A DNA stretch of 64,000 nucleotides, from NCBI RefSeq assembly GCF_001422665.1, contig NZ_LMLU01000006.1, forward strand, positions 1,725-65,724, given 5' to 3'. Of the stretch, positions 33,803 to 40,914 are shown in pieces. The notes under the pieces are model-generated. The model was not told the origin of the DNA. It made no database searches and worked only from the letters and a program-made list of their open reading frames with translations. The DNA comes from Arthrobacter sp. Leaf234. Lineage in GTDB: Bacteria; Actinomycetota; Actinomycetes; Actinomycetales; Micrococcaceae. The stretch's first letter is position 1. Every line of letters starts with the position of its first letter. The position numbers and the translations under genes were made by a program.

Positions 33803-33821
33803 TTGAGCATCCTTCGCTCAA
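33803..33821. promoter_or_regulatory. HAIR element (HspR operator) of hsp20
   Basis: TTGAGC-N7-GCTCAA is close to the HAIR consensus CTTGAGT-N7-ACTCAAG, about 50 bp upstream of the hsp20 start. Repression by HspR is inferred; hspR is not in the window. Confidence 0.8.
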
Positions 33822-34010
33822 CTACGAAAAATGTTAGCACTCGGGCAGGTAGAGTGCCAGAAATTTTCGACACGACCTGGCGGTACTGTTCCGACGTTCG
33901 AGCGTCTCCCTACCCTGCTGTGCAAGAGCCCGGAACCATGTCAGTGAGTAGCAGGGGCCCAGTTCAATGTCCGGTCAGGGCCTGGCCGGCGTGGACGGCG
34001 GCGTTGATGA

Positions 34011-34796
34011 CTACGATGGCGTTGACCGGTTGCCTGTTACGGAGGTGATCAGGGTGTCGGCGAGGGCCCAGATTTTGATGTTCCGGGTGCTGGCAGCCTG
34101 GCTGAGGATGGCGAAGGCTTCTTCCTGGGAGCAGGTGTTCTGCGCCATGATGATCCCGACTGCGGTGTTGATGGTGGCGCGGTTCTTCATCGCCGCGCGT
34201 AGATCCTCGCCGGCGTCGACGAGGCCGGTCATGCGGATGGCGATTTCCAGGGTTGCCGAGACCTGGTTGGCGAACCGGTGCGCGATGTGCCGGGCGTTGT
34301 CGTTGAAGGCATGGTCGGTGTCGGAGTAGAGGTTCAGGGCACTGTAGGTCTCGCCGGGAAGGATGATCGGTACCGCGAGGACCGTGTGGACGCCGTGGTC
34401 TTCCATCGCCTGCCGGTAGGGCGAACTATCGGCGAGTGATGTGACCTGGGGGATGTAGATTTCGCGTTCCTCGCGGGCGGCGGTGAGGCAGGGGCCGTCG
34501 TCGTACCTGTACTGGACCTCGTCCATCCGGCGGGCTTGTTCGCTGCTGCTGGCAACGGTGGCGGCCTTTTTCGAACGGAGCACCGTCACGCCGCAGAACA
34601 CAGTGCGGCCGGGCGCACGCAGGACGTCGACCGCCAAACTCGTCACATGGTCCAGGTACCCGATGAGGTCGCCGCTGTCCACGACGGCCTGGAAGAGTTC
34701 GTCTCCGATCTGGGCCTGATCGGAACCAGGAACCGTGCCGGGAGGCCGGGCGCTACCGGAGGTTGGGCGGGTGTCGTCGGTGGAAGGAGTGTTCAT
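34011..34796 (-). CDS. GAF-ANTAR antitermination regulator
   Basis: 261 residues. GAF domain about residues 30-190 (QYRYDDGPCLTAAREEREIYIPQV, GVHTVLAVPIILPGETYSALNLY). ANTAR domain about 198-255 (DLRAAMKNRATINTAVGIIMAQNTCSQEEAFAILSQAAS). A paralogue of the gene at 30856. Expected to act on RNA hairpins near stress genes; target unknown. Confidence 0.88.
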   Translation of the reverse strand: MNTPSTDDTRPTSGSARPPGTVPGSDQAQIGDELFQAVVDSGDLIGYLDHVTSLAVDVLRAPGRTVFCGVTVLRSKKAATVASSSEQARRMDEVQYRYDDGPCLTAAREEREIYIPQVTSLADSSPYRQAMEDHGVHTVLAVPIILPGETYSALNLYSDTDHAFNDNARHIAHRFANQVSATLEIAIRMTGLVDAGEDLRAAMKNRATINTAVGIIMAQNTCSQEEAFAILSQAASTRNIKIWALADTLITSVTGNRSTPS

Positions 34797-35358
34797 GGGT
34801 GTCCCCTGACAGGTCTGGGGCTCCGCCGAACAATGCGGGCTTCAGCTGCTGCAGGCACCATCAAGAAGAACAAAAGAGGCCGCCCAGTTCCGGACGGCAC
34901 CCCTTCAGTTTAGGCGCGTGCCGCAATTAGTGCTGGTTTCTTTTCCCCAAGTCCAAGGGTGGACAGGGCCGAACTACCGGGTGTGGGGGTGACGTTGCAC
35001 ATGCCCGAGTACATCGACGAGGACTCGGGCCGGGCCGACCGTCCTTGGTATCCGCGGGACGCGCTCGTGCGAGGACCACTGACCGAAGCTGCGTTACCGG
35101 ACCCGTGTGGCGAGTGATGTGTGGCTGGTGGCGGGTTGTTAGTCGTGGGCCGTGGTGGTGAGGATGATGTCCGCGATGATGTAACCCATTCAACGGACTT
35201 GCCTCGAGCTAGCTGCTTAACCCGGACCTCAGAAGAGGACAGTAACGAAGCCCTCTGACACTATTCTCCGTCACCACCCAACCGATCAGATGCCTGCCAT
35301 GGCCCTTCCTGTCCGGGGCGGAGCGTGGCGGTCGGCGCCTCGGGGGAGGGTCGTTGGT
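34797..35358. other. Region without a confident gene
   Basis: A 38-codon plus frame (35001-35117, MPEYIDEDSGRADRPWYPRD...) is protein-like but short. A GGCCGC-type A/C-rich stretch near 34860-34915 may hold a terminator (ttccggacggcaccccttc). Nothing else is supported. Confidence 0.3.
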
Positions 35359-35850
35359 CTAGGTGAGTCGTCGTCGGATGTCGTTGAGGACGGAAGCGAA
35401 GTAGTTCTCGATGATCATGACGTCTGCGCACTGGAGGTTTGTTGCTATGTCGAGGAAACTCGCTCGCAGCAGCGCTGCCGGGTTCTGTTCGCTCCACTCC
35501 CGCATGGAGGACGCCGGTTCGAGCAGTACGGCCCTGCGATCGGTGCTACTTGGGCGCCGGGTCACGTAGCCGTCGGCTTCCAGGCGATCGAGCACGGCGG
35601 TCGTTGTCGCGGAGGATAGCCCGAGGTGAGTGGCGATGTCTTTCGGACTGACCGCCTTGCCGTCGTTCCACTCCTGGGACAGGTAACCCAGTGTCGCCAT
35701 GTCCTTGTCATTGAGATTCCGCGCATCGCGCTGGTCGCGGTACGCCTTGTTGGTGAGCTGACGCATCTCTCGGAGGTTGGACACCATGCCATCTACGTGA
35801 CGCAGTTGCTCCTTCGACGGCGTGCTGCCCTGCTTCTTGGGGTTGTCCAT
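35359..35850 (-). CDS. MarR family regulator
   Basis: 163 residues from MDNPKKQGST. The winged HTH has DMATLGYLSQEWNDGKAVSPKDIATHLGLSSATTTAVLDRLEADGYVTRRPSSTDRRAV. It is divergent from the Asp23 stress cluster, so it may control that cluster or itself. Its C-terminal half is compact and may sense small molecules. The longer frame to 35934 has no ribosome site. Confidence 0.88.
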   Translation of the reverse strand: MDNPKKQGSTPSKEQLRHVDGMVSNLREMRQLTNKAYRDQRDARNLNDKDMATLGYLSQEWNDGKAVSPKDIATHLGLSSATTTAVLDRLEADGYVTRRPSSTDRRAVLLEPASSMREWSEQNPAALLRASFLDIATNLQCADVMIIENYFASVLNDIRRRLT

Positions 35851-35971
35851 CGTGCTGACCTGCCTGCCATCAATGCATAGGAGGCCCAGAGATTGCGCCC
35901 CCGCATCATCCCTCCACCGTGCCAGATTCAGCAATCTGTGTCACAAATTTGATAGCTAGATTACCTAGTTT

Positions 35972-35995
35972 GTTTGATTTTGACCTCTGGGGTAG
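35972..35995 (+). promoter_or_regulatory. SigB/SigF-like promoter for the envelope-stress cluster
   Basis: GTTT-N14-GGGTAG fits the actinobacterial general-stress sigma pattern (GTTT-N14-17-GGGTA), about 155 bp upstream of the Asp23-like start. The nearby CTAGATTACCTAG may be the MarR operator. Inferred from pattern only. Confidence 0.45.
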
Positions 35996-36150
35996 CGTTC
36001 AGAGCAAGTCATCAACGGTTATGCGGGGGCGCGTACCGAAGAAGCAGCACGTGTTCCCCCGCACCGTCAGCCTCTTCTTCTGTGTGCCCGATCACCGGGT
36101 GACCTATCCCCATAGGGAGCGCAATGCGCTCGAACAGAAGGAGCATGTCG

Positions 36151-36675
36151 ATGACTGAGAATCCCACCCACCCCGTTTCCAACGGCCAGGGATCCCGAGC
36201 AGAAGCTCCAACGCCGGCGGGCGCCGAGAAGACCGGGGCTCATTCCTCGGGCCTTCACACCGCGCAGGGCAACACTTCCATCGCTGACACGGTCGTGCAG
36301 AAGATCGCCGGTGTTGCGGCCCGCGAGGTTCCTGGCGTTCACGCCATGGGTAACGCCGCCCGTCGCGCCTTCGATCAGATCACTGAGCGTATCCCCGGTT
36401 CGCAGACCAACGCCTCCGGAGGCGTGAGTGTCGAAAAGGGCGAGAAGCAGACCGCCATCGACGTCACCATCGTGGTCGAGTACGGGGCATCGATCGTCGA
36501 GGTCAGCAAGACCATCCGCGAAAACATCATCAGCTCCGTCGAACGCGCCACGGGCCTGGAGGTCATCGAGGTCAACGTCACCGTCACCGTCACCGACGTT
36601 CATCTTCCGAGCGACGACGACAACGAGGATCCCGACGGCGCGAAGACCTCCTCGACGGGCAAGGAACTCCAGTAG
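36151..36675 (+). CDS. Asp23/Gls24 family envelope stress protein
   Basis: 174 residues. A disordered N-terminus precedes the Asp23 domain from about residue 40 (GNTSIADTVVQKIAGVAAREVPGVHAMG...AIDVTIVVEYGASIVEVSKTIRENIISSVERATGLEVIEVNVTVTDV). Asp23 proteins coat the inner face of the membrane through AmaP. The ATG at 36151 has AAGGAG at correct spacing. First gene of the stress cluster to 39215. Confidence 0.9.
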   Translation: MTENPTHPVSNGQGSRAEAPTPAGAEKTGAHSSGLHTAQGNTSIADTVVQKIAGVAAREVPGVHAMGNAARRAFDQITERIPGSQTNASGGVSVEKGEKQTAIDVTIVVEYGASIVEVSKTIRENIISSVERATGLEVIEVNVTVTVTDVHLPSDDDNEDPDGAKTSSTGKELQ

Positions 36676-36863
36676 CCGGCCCTGCCCTCCGGCTTGCCTT
36701 CCTGATTGCTTGGTCCACCACCGGGCGTTCAGTACGGACGTGCGGTCATCGGGCCGGTGCCCTGAAAACTTCTGCACCTGTCCGGTGACCGCTGGTCATC
36801 TTCCTGCTTCTCCCGCACACTCCCCATCCACGTTGCACCCTCTTCCCCGTTAGGACAACGCCC

Positions 36864-37046
36864 GTGTCACGCAGCACTATCGGACTCTTCGTAGGTCTCC
36901 TCCTTGGCTTCGTCGCCGTTTTCGGGGGCTTCCTGGAGTTCCTCGCCGTCATCATCTTCGCCGCCGTCGGCCTGCTCATCGGCCGGTTCCTGGACGGCGA
37001 TCTTGATCTCAGCCAGCTCACCGGTTCCCGCACGAAGAGGAACTGA
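36864..37046 (+). CDS. DUF2273 small membrane protein
   Basis: 60 residues: GTG start, two helices (GLFVGLLLGFVAVFGGFLEF and LAVIIFAAVGLLIGRFL) and the DGDLDLSQL tail typical of DUF2273 proteins that accompany Asp23/AmaP. Confidence 0.85.
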   Translation: MSRSTIGLFVGLLLGFVAVFGGFLEFLAVIIFAAVGLLIGRFLDGDLDLSQLTGSRTKRN

Positions 37047-37049
37047 TCC

Positions 37050-37580
37050 ATGGATCCCACAACCAGGGCCAGGGAAGCGAGGCCGCGCCGGGCAGCGCAA
37101 CAGCCAGCAAGGGCCGGGACGGTGACGGACCGGGAGCCCCGACAGGATGCGTCAGCCTCGCAAGCCCACGCGGCCCGATCAGCCCACCGAGGCGCCGAAC
37201 AACACCCAGCGAATGGGTCGGCTGCAGCTGGTCGGGGCGTGCTGACGATGAACAAGAAGGTCATCGAGAAGCTAGCGGCCCAGAGCGCCCATGAACTTCC
37301 ATTCCTCGATGGTGTCGGTGGGGGAGTGCTCGGCGTTGGCCGGACTCATGGCCGGGACCGCAGACCACAGGCGGCGGTAAACCTGAGCGGTAAGGACGTC
37401 ACAATCTTCCTCGACGTAGCGCTCGGCTTCCCTGCGGACGTCGCTGCGCGATCGGCAGAAATCCGCCGGCATGTCACCGCCACCATCGAGCAGGCCACCG
37501 GCCTTGAGGTGCGCCGCATCGACATCACCATCCGGGCCCTCACCCCCCACACGGAACGATCACGTAGGAGCCTGCAATGA
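37050..37580 (+). CDS. Second Asp23-like protein with disordered N-terminus
   Basis: 176 residues. The first 65 are Arg/Ala/Gln-rich and disordered; an internal ATG at 37248 (MNKKVIEKLAAQ) may be the true start. The remainder has ...PQAAVNLSGKDVTIFLDVALGFPADVAARSAEIRRHVTATIEQATGLEVRRIDITI, an Asp23-type fold. It lies 3 nt after DUF2273, and its stop overlaps the next start. Confidence 0.75.
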   Translation: MDPTTRAREARPRRAAQQPARAGTVTDREPRQDASASQAHAARSAHRGAEQHPANGSAAAGRGVLTMNKKVIEKLAAQSAHELPFLDGVGGGVLGVGRTHGRDRRPQAAVNLSGKDVTIFLDVALGFPADVAARSAEIRRHVTATIEQATGLEVRRIDITIRALTPHTERSRRSLQ

Positions 37581-38125
37581 GCACCCCGACGACCAGACGC
37601 TCGATCCGCAAGCGCCCCAGCCGCAGCGTCCCGGCTTCTATCGTCGCTCTGGTCCTCCTCGCGGCCGCCGTTACGGCGGTCTGGGGTGGCATCACGGCCC
37701 TGACCGGCGGAAACACTGCGGTTACCGAAGGTGTCACCGGCGCAGTGAGCGTGCCATGGTCGGCGCAGGCGGCATACATCCCCTCCATCGCCGTCGCCCT
37801 GATCGGCGTAGCGCTCATCATCACCGCCCTGATCCCGGGACGCCACGACGCGCACCTGGTGAAACACGAGGGTGCATCCGAAGCGGCGTTGACCGGCCGG
37901 GGACTGAGAACCTACCTCGAGGACCGGGCGATGACCATCGACGGCGTCGATTCCGCCCGAGCCTCCCTCAAAGGGCGACAGGCCCGAATCCGCATCGGCA
38001 CCTATGCGCTGGACCACGACGAGGTCCAGAAGGACGTCCACCAAAGGTTGCGGGCCACGGTGGACTCCCTGGACTTGAAGAATGCCCGACGCATCCGTGT
38101 GAACACCAGCACGCTCAACAACTAG
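37577..38125 (+). CDS. DUF6286 membrane protein
   Basis: 182 residues. A basic N-terminus and two membrane helices (about 22-42 and 68-87), then a cytoplasmic domain (GRGLRTYLEDRAMTIDGVDSARASLKGRQARIRIGTYALDHDEVQKDVHQRLRATVDSL) resembling AmaP/Asp23-associated folds. Part of the envelope-stress operon; ATGA overlap with the upstream gene. Confidence 0.8.
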   Translation: MSTPTTRRSIRKRPSRSVPASIVALVLLAAAVTAVWGGITALTGGNTAVTEGVTGAVSVPWSAQAAYIPSIAVALIGVALIITALIPGRHDAHLVKHEGASEAALTGRGLRTYLEDRAMTIDGVDSARASLKGRQARIRIGTYALDHDEVQKDVHQRLRATVDSLDLKNARRIRVNTSTLNN

Positions 38126-38139
38126 GAAGACGACCTCTC

Positions 38140-38766
38140 ATGCGACACACCGCAGGACGCCTCAACCGCGTCTGGCTCAGCATCATCGGCGTGATCCTCG
38201 TCCTGGGCGCAGGAGTCACGGCGGCAATTGGTCTCGGACTACTCGAAGGCCGCACCGTCGCCGGAATCCGCGCACCAGAGCGTGACCAGCCCATTCTCAA
38301 CCTGAACCACGAACCCGCAACAACCACCACCATCGCGGCCGTCCTGGTGATCGCCGGGATCATCATCGGTATTCTCTGCGTCCTCTGGCTCCTGGCCCAG
38401 GTCCCGCGCAAACATGGAGCGTCCGACCTGAAGCTCCAGGATCCAGACAACCGGGGACTGACCGTCTTGAAGCCGGGCCTTCTCGAGGACGCCATCAGCG
38501 ATCGGGTCGAAGAGCTCGAGGACGTCACCGGAGCAACGACAATCATCCGAGGTTCCTCCCGCGCCCCGGACATCACCGTCCGCATCACCACGACGTCCCA
38601 CGCCGACCTGCCCAGAGTCATTGCCGATGTCGAGCACCGCATCACCAACGACCTGAACCTGACCCTCGGCAGAGGGCCAGCATCACTCGGTATCGCGATC
38701 GAGGTGAAGGCCGACCCCAAAAACGACGACACCGTCACTTTCCAACCATCCTCAGCTCACACCTAA
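38140..38766 (+). CDS. amaP: AmaP-like alkaline shock membrane anchor protein
   Basis: 208 residues. Two membrane helices (about 12-33 and 64-86) frame a short loop, followed by a cytoplasmic Asp23-like domain (LLEDAISDRVEELEDVTGATTIIRGSSRAPDITVRITTTSHADLPRVIADVEHRI). AmaP anchors Asp23 at the membrane. The reading frame extends upstream to 37471 inside the previous genes, but the ATG at 38140 gives the correct start. Confidence 0.82.
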   Translation: MRHTAGRLNRVWLSIIGVILVLGAGVTAAIGLGLLEGRTVAGIRAPERDQPILNLNHEPATTTTIAAVLVIAGIIIGILCVLWLLAQVPRKHGASDLKLQDPDNRGLTVLKPGLLEDAISDRVEELEDVTGATTIIRGSSRAPDITVRITTTSHADLPRVIADVEHRITNDLNLTLGRGPASLGIAIEVKADPKNDDTVTFQPSSAHT

Positions 38767-38855
38767 GATCCGCACGCCTCATCAGTCCACACCCGCACGC
38801 ATCCGCGCATGTCCGCTCGCATCAATTCCCATCCACTCACAGCATTGAGGAACCC

Positions 38856-38960
38856 ATGAAAAAGATTGTCATCGCTATCGCCACCGCACTCTTCGGCCGC
38901 TACATGGAGCGGCGTCGCGTTGCCGAAGGACGCCCCAAAAAGCCCCACCGCCGCCGCTGA
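38856..38960 (+). CDS. Small basic protein in stress cluster
   Basis: 34 residues (MKKIVIAIATALFGRYMERR...). A short hydrophobic N-terminus and Arg/Lys/Pro tail; GAGG lies upstream of the ATG. Its position between amaP and csbD supports reality. Function unknown. Confidence 0.5.
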   Translation: MKKIVIAIATALFGRYMERRRVAEGRPKKPHRRR

Positions 38961-39041
38961 GCGATCGGCAACACCCAGACCCCGGCCCACCTACTGGACC
39001 GGCCCATCAGAAGCACCCATCACACAACAAAGGAGAACACC

Positions 39042-39215
39042 GTGGGACTTGACGACAAGATCAAGAACGCAGCCGAGAAGATCACCGGCCAGGCCAAGGA
39101 AGCCTACGGCGACGCAACCGACAACGACCGACTGCGCGCTGAGGGTCAGGCCGAGCAGTCCACGGCCCACCTCAAGGATGCCGGCGAGAACGTGAAGGAC
39201 GCCTTCAAGAAGTAG
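39042..39215 (+). CDS. CsbD family stress protein
   Basis: 57 residues: MGLDDKIKNAAEKITGQAKE..., then ATDNDRLRAEGQAEQ, matching CsbD. GTG start with AAAGGAGA. CsbD proteins are small, hydrophilic and induced by general stress (SigB in Bacillus). Last gene of the cluster. Confidence 0.92.
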   Translation: MGLDDKIKNAAEKITGQAKEAYGDATDNDRLRAEGQAEQSTAHLKDAGENVKDAFKK

Positions 39216-39227
39216 CTGATCCTGGTC

Positions 39228-39261
39228 GAAGGCCATCTGGAGACACCTCCAGATGGCCTTC
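39228..39261 (+). terminator. Hairpin after csbD
   Basis: GAAGGCCATCTGGAG (39228-39242) pairs perfectly with 39247-39261 over a 4-nt loop. No T-tract, as often in GC-rich actinobacteria. Confidence 0.8.
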
Positions 39262-39399
39262 GGCTCCCACACCACCACTGCCCCCGCTGTCGCCGCGCCT
39301 CAGTCCTGCCGCTTCTGACCGCGGCTAATAGCAAGAGGGCCGAAGGCAGAGGGAGCAGCCACAGCAACCGGACGGCATACGAGGGAAGAAGGGCGCGCA

Positions 39400-39930
39400 A
39401 TGACGTCCAGAATCAGCACAGCGGAACCGGAAACATGGTCGGACCCTCGACTGTTGAGCACGGCTGCACGCCTATGGGAATACGCTCTGAACAACGAGCT
39501 GGAAAGTCTGGACTTGACGATCGCCGGACTTGTCACCCTTCAGGCCCTGCACGCGGGAGGAACGACAAGTCAGGCCGCGTTGGCCAGGATGATCCGGGTC
39601 GAACCCCAGACTCTCCGCCGCACGCTACGCTCACTCGAAGCGAGCGGATACCTGACGAACTCCCCACAGACCCCCGGAACCCGCGGCCTACACATCAGCA
39701 TGACCACCGCCGGTCAGCTGGTCCTCACCGAAGCGAACAATCTCGAACAGCGCTCCTACCGCAACCTCTCCGGAAGCAACGAGCTTCACAACGCACTTGT
39801 CACGCTCATCAAAACCCTCACCACCACACCCCCGCACGATCAAAGTGCCGCCCACGACCATCGTCAGGATCCCCAACACAAGCGCCCGGACCGACCTTCG
39901 AGGTGGGGAGGATCAGCAGCGCAGTCCTGA
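39400..39930 (+). CDS. MarR family regulator
   Basis: 176 residues. The winged HTH region is LDLTIAGLVTLQALHAGGTTSQAALARMIRVEPQTLRRTLRSLEASGYLTNSPQT...RGLHISMTTAG. The last 30 residues are low-complexity, rich in His/Asp/Pro. It follows the stress cluster on the same strand but behind a terminator, so it is probably a separate unit. Target unknown. Confidence 0.85.
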   Translation: MTSRISTAEPETWSDPRLLSTAARLWEYALNNELESLDLTIAGLVTLQALHAGGTTSQAALARMIRVEPQTLRRTLRSLEASGYLTNSPQTPGTRGLHISMTTAGQLVLTEANNLEQRSYRNLSGSNELHNALVTLIKTLTTTPPHDQSAAHDHRQDPQHKRPDRPSRWGGSAAQS

Positions 39931-40227
39931 TCAGGATCGCTTCCGTGAAAACTGAAGATGATCATCCGGGCGGGGTGGCGAGGGCTCAAATGCGCAACCC
40001 ACATTACGACTTTGCGCACCGTCGGGCGCTCCACACCAGCCGCTCCTTCGACTCTACGAACAGCGAGCAGAGGGGGTCTTAACAGGATCTTGATGCGCCG
40101 AGTCAGTGAATTCCATCGCGACCTGTTCACCATTCACCTGTCTTCACGCTGTTCGGGCAGGAGATTGGTGGAGTCATCCCGTCCTCACCTGTTGAAGAGC
40201 AGCCCTACTGCCCCAGTTGCCATGCGA

Positions 40228-40914
40228 TTAGGGGCCGTTCCCGATGAACCGGTATCCCATTCCCGCTTCTGTCCGTAGGTATCGGGGTGTGCTCGGGTCT
40301 GGCTCGAGTTTTTTACGCAGTTGACGGATGTAGAGGCGGAGGTAGCCGGAGTCACGGACATGCTCTGGGCCCCAGACCTCGGTCAGCAGGTTCTCCTGGG
40401 CTACAAGCCGTCCGGCATTCAGCAGCAACGTTTCGAGCAGCCGCCATTCGGTGCGCGTGAGGTGGATGGAGGTGCCGTCGGTGGTCCTGGTCACGGATTT
40501 GGCGGCAAGGTCCACGCGCACGTCTCCGAAGCTCATGACTGCTTCATCCTGTGCGGGTAGGCGCCGCCGGGTGAGGGCCCGCACCCGGGCGAGCAGCTCG
40601 TCCGTGAGAAACGGTTTGGTGACGTAGTCATCCGCCCCGGCGTCGAGTGCTTGCACCTTGTCGATCGAGTCCGTCCGCCCGGAGATCACGAGGATCGGTA
40701 CCGTGCTCCAGCCGCGCAGCCCATGAATGACGTCGATGCCGCTGAGATGGGGCATGCCGAGGTCCAGCACCACGATGTCGGGGTGGTGCTCGGCCGCGCG
40801 CCGCAGGGCTGCAGCCCCATCGGCGGCTAGGACGACGTCGTAGTCCGACGCCGTGAACGTGATGTTGAGTGCCCGCAGGATCTGCGGGTCGTCGTCGGCG
40901 ATGAGGACTTTCAT
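40228..40914 (-). CDS. kdpE: KdpE response regulator
   Basis: 228 residues: receiver with Asp51 (VVLDLGMPHLSG), Lys in VTKPF, and OmpR-type winged HTH (HLTRTEWRLLETLLLNAGRLVAQENLLTEVWG). Activates kdp transcription when phosphorylated by KdpD. The ATGA overlap with kdpD places it last in the operon. Confidence 0.95.
   Translation of the reverse strand: MKVLIADDDPQILRALNITFTASDYDVVLAADGAAALRRAAEHHPDIVVLDLGMPHLSGIDVIHGLRGWSTVPILVISGRTDSIDKVQALDAGADDYVTKPFLTDELLARVRALTRRRLPAQDEAVMSFGDVRVDLAAKSVTRTTDGTSIHLTRTEWRLLETLLLNAGRLVAQENLLTEVWGPEHVRDSGYLRLYIRQLRKKLEPDPSTPRYLRTEAGMGYRFIGNGP

Noticed and set aside
37471-38139. N-terminal extension of the AmaP-like frame
   Set aside because: It overlaps the second Asp23 and DUF6286 genes in another frame, is Arg/Pro/His-rich, and the ATG at 38140 gives a normal AmaP start.
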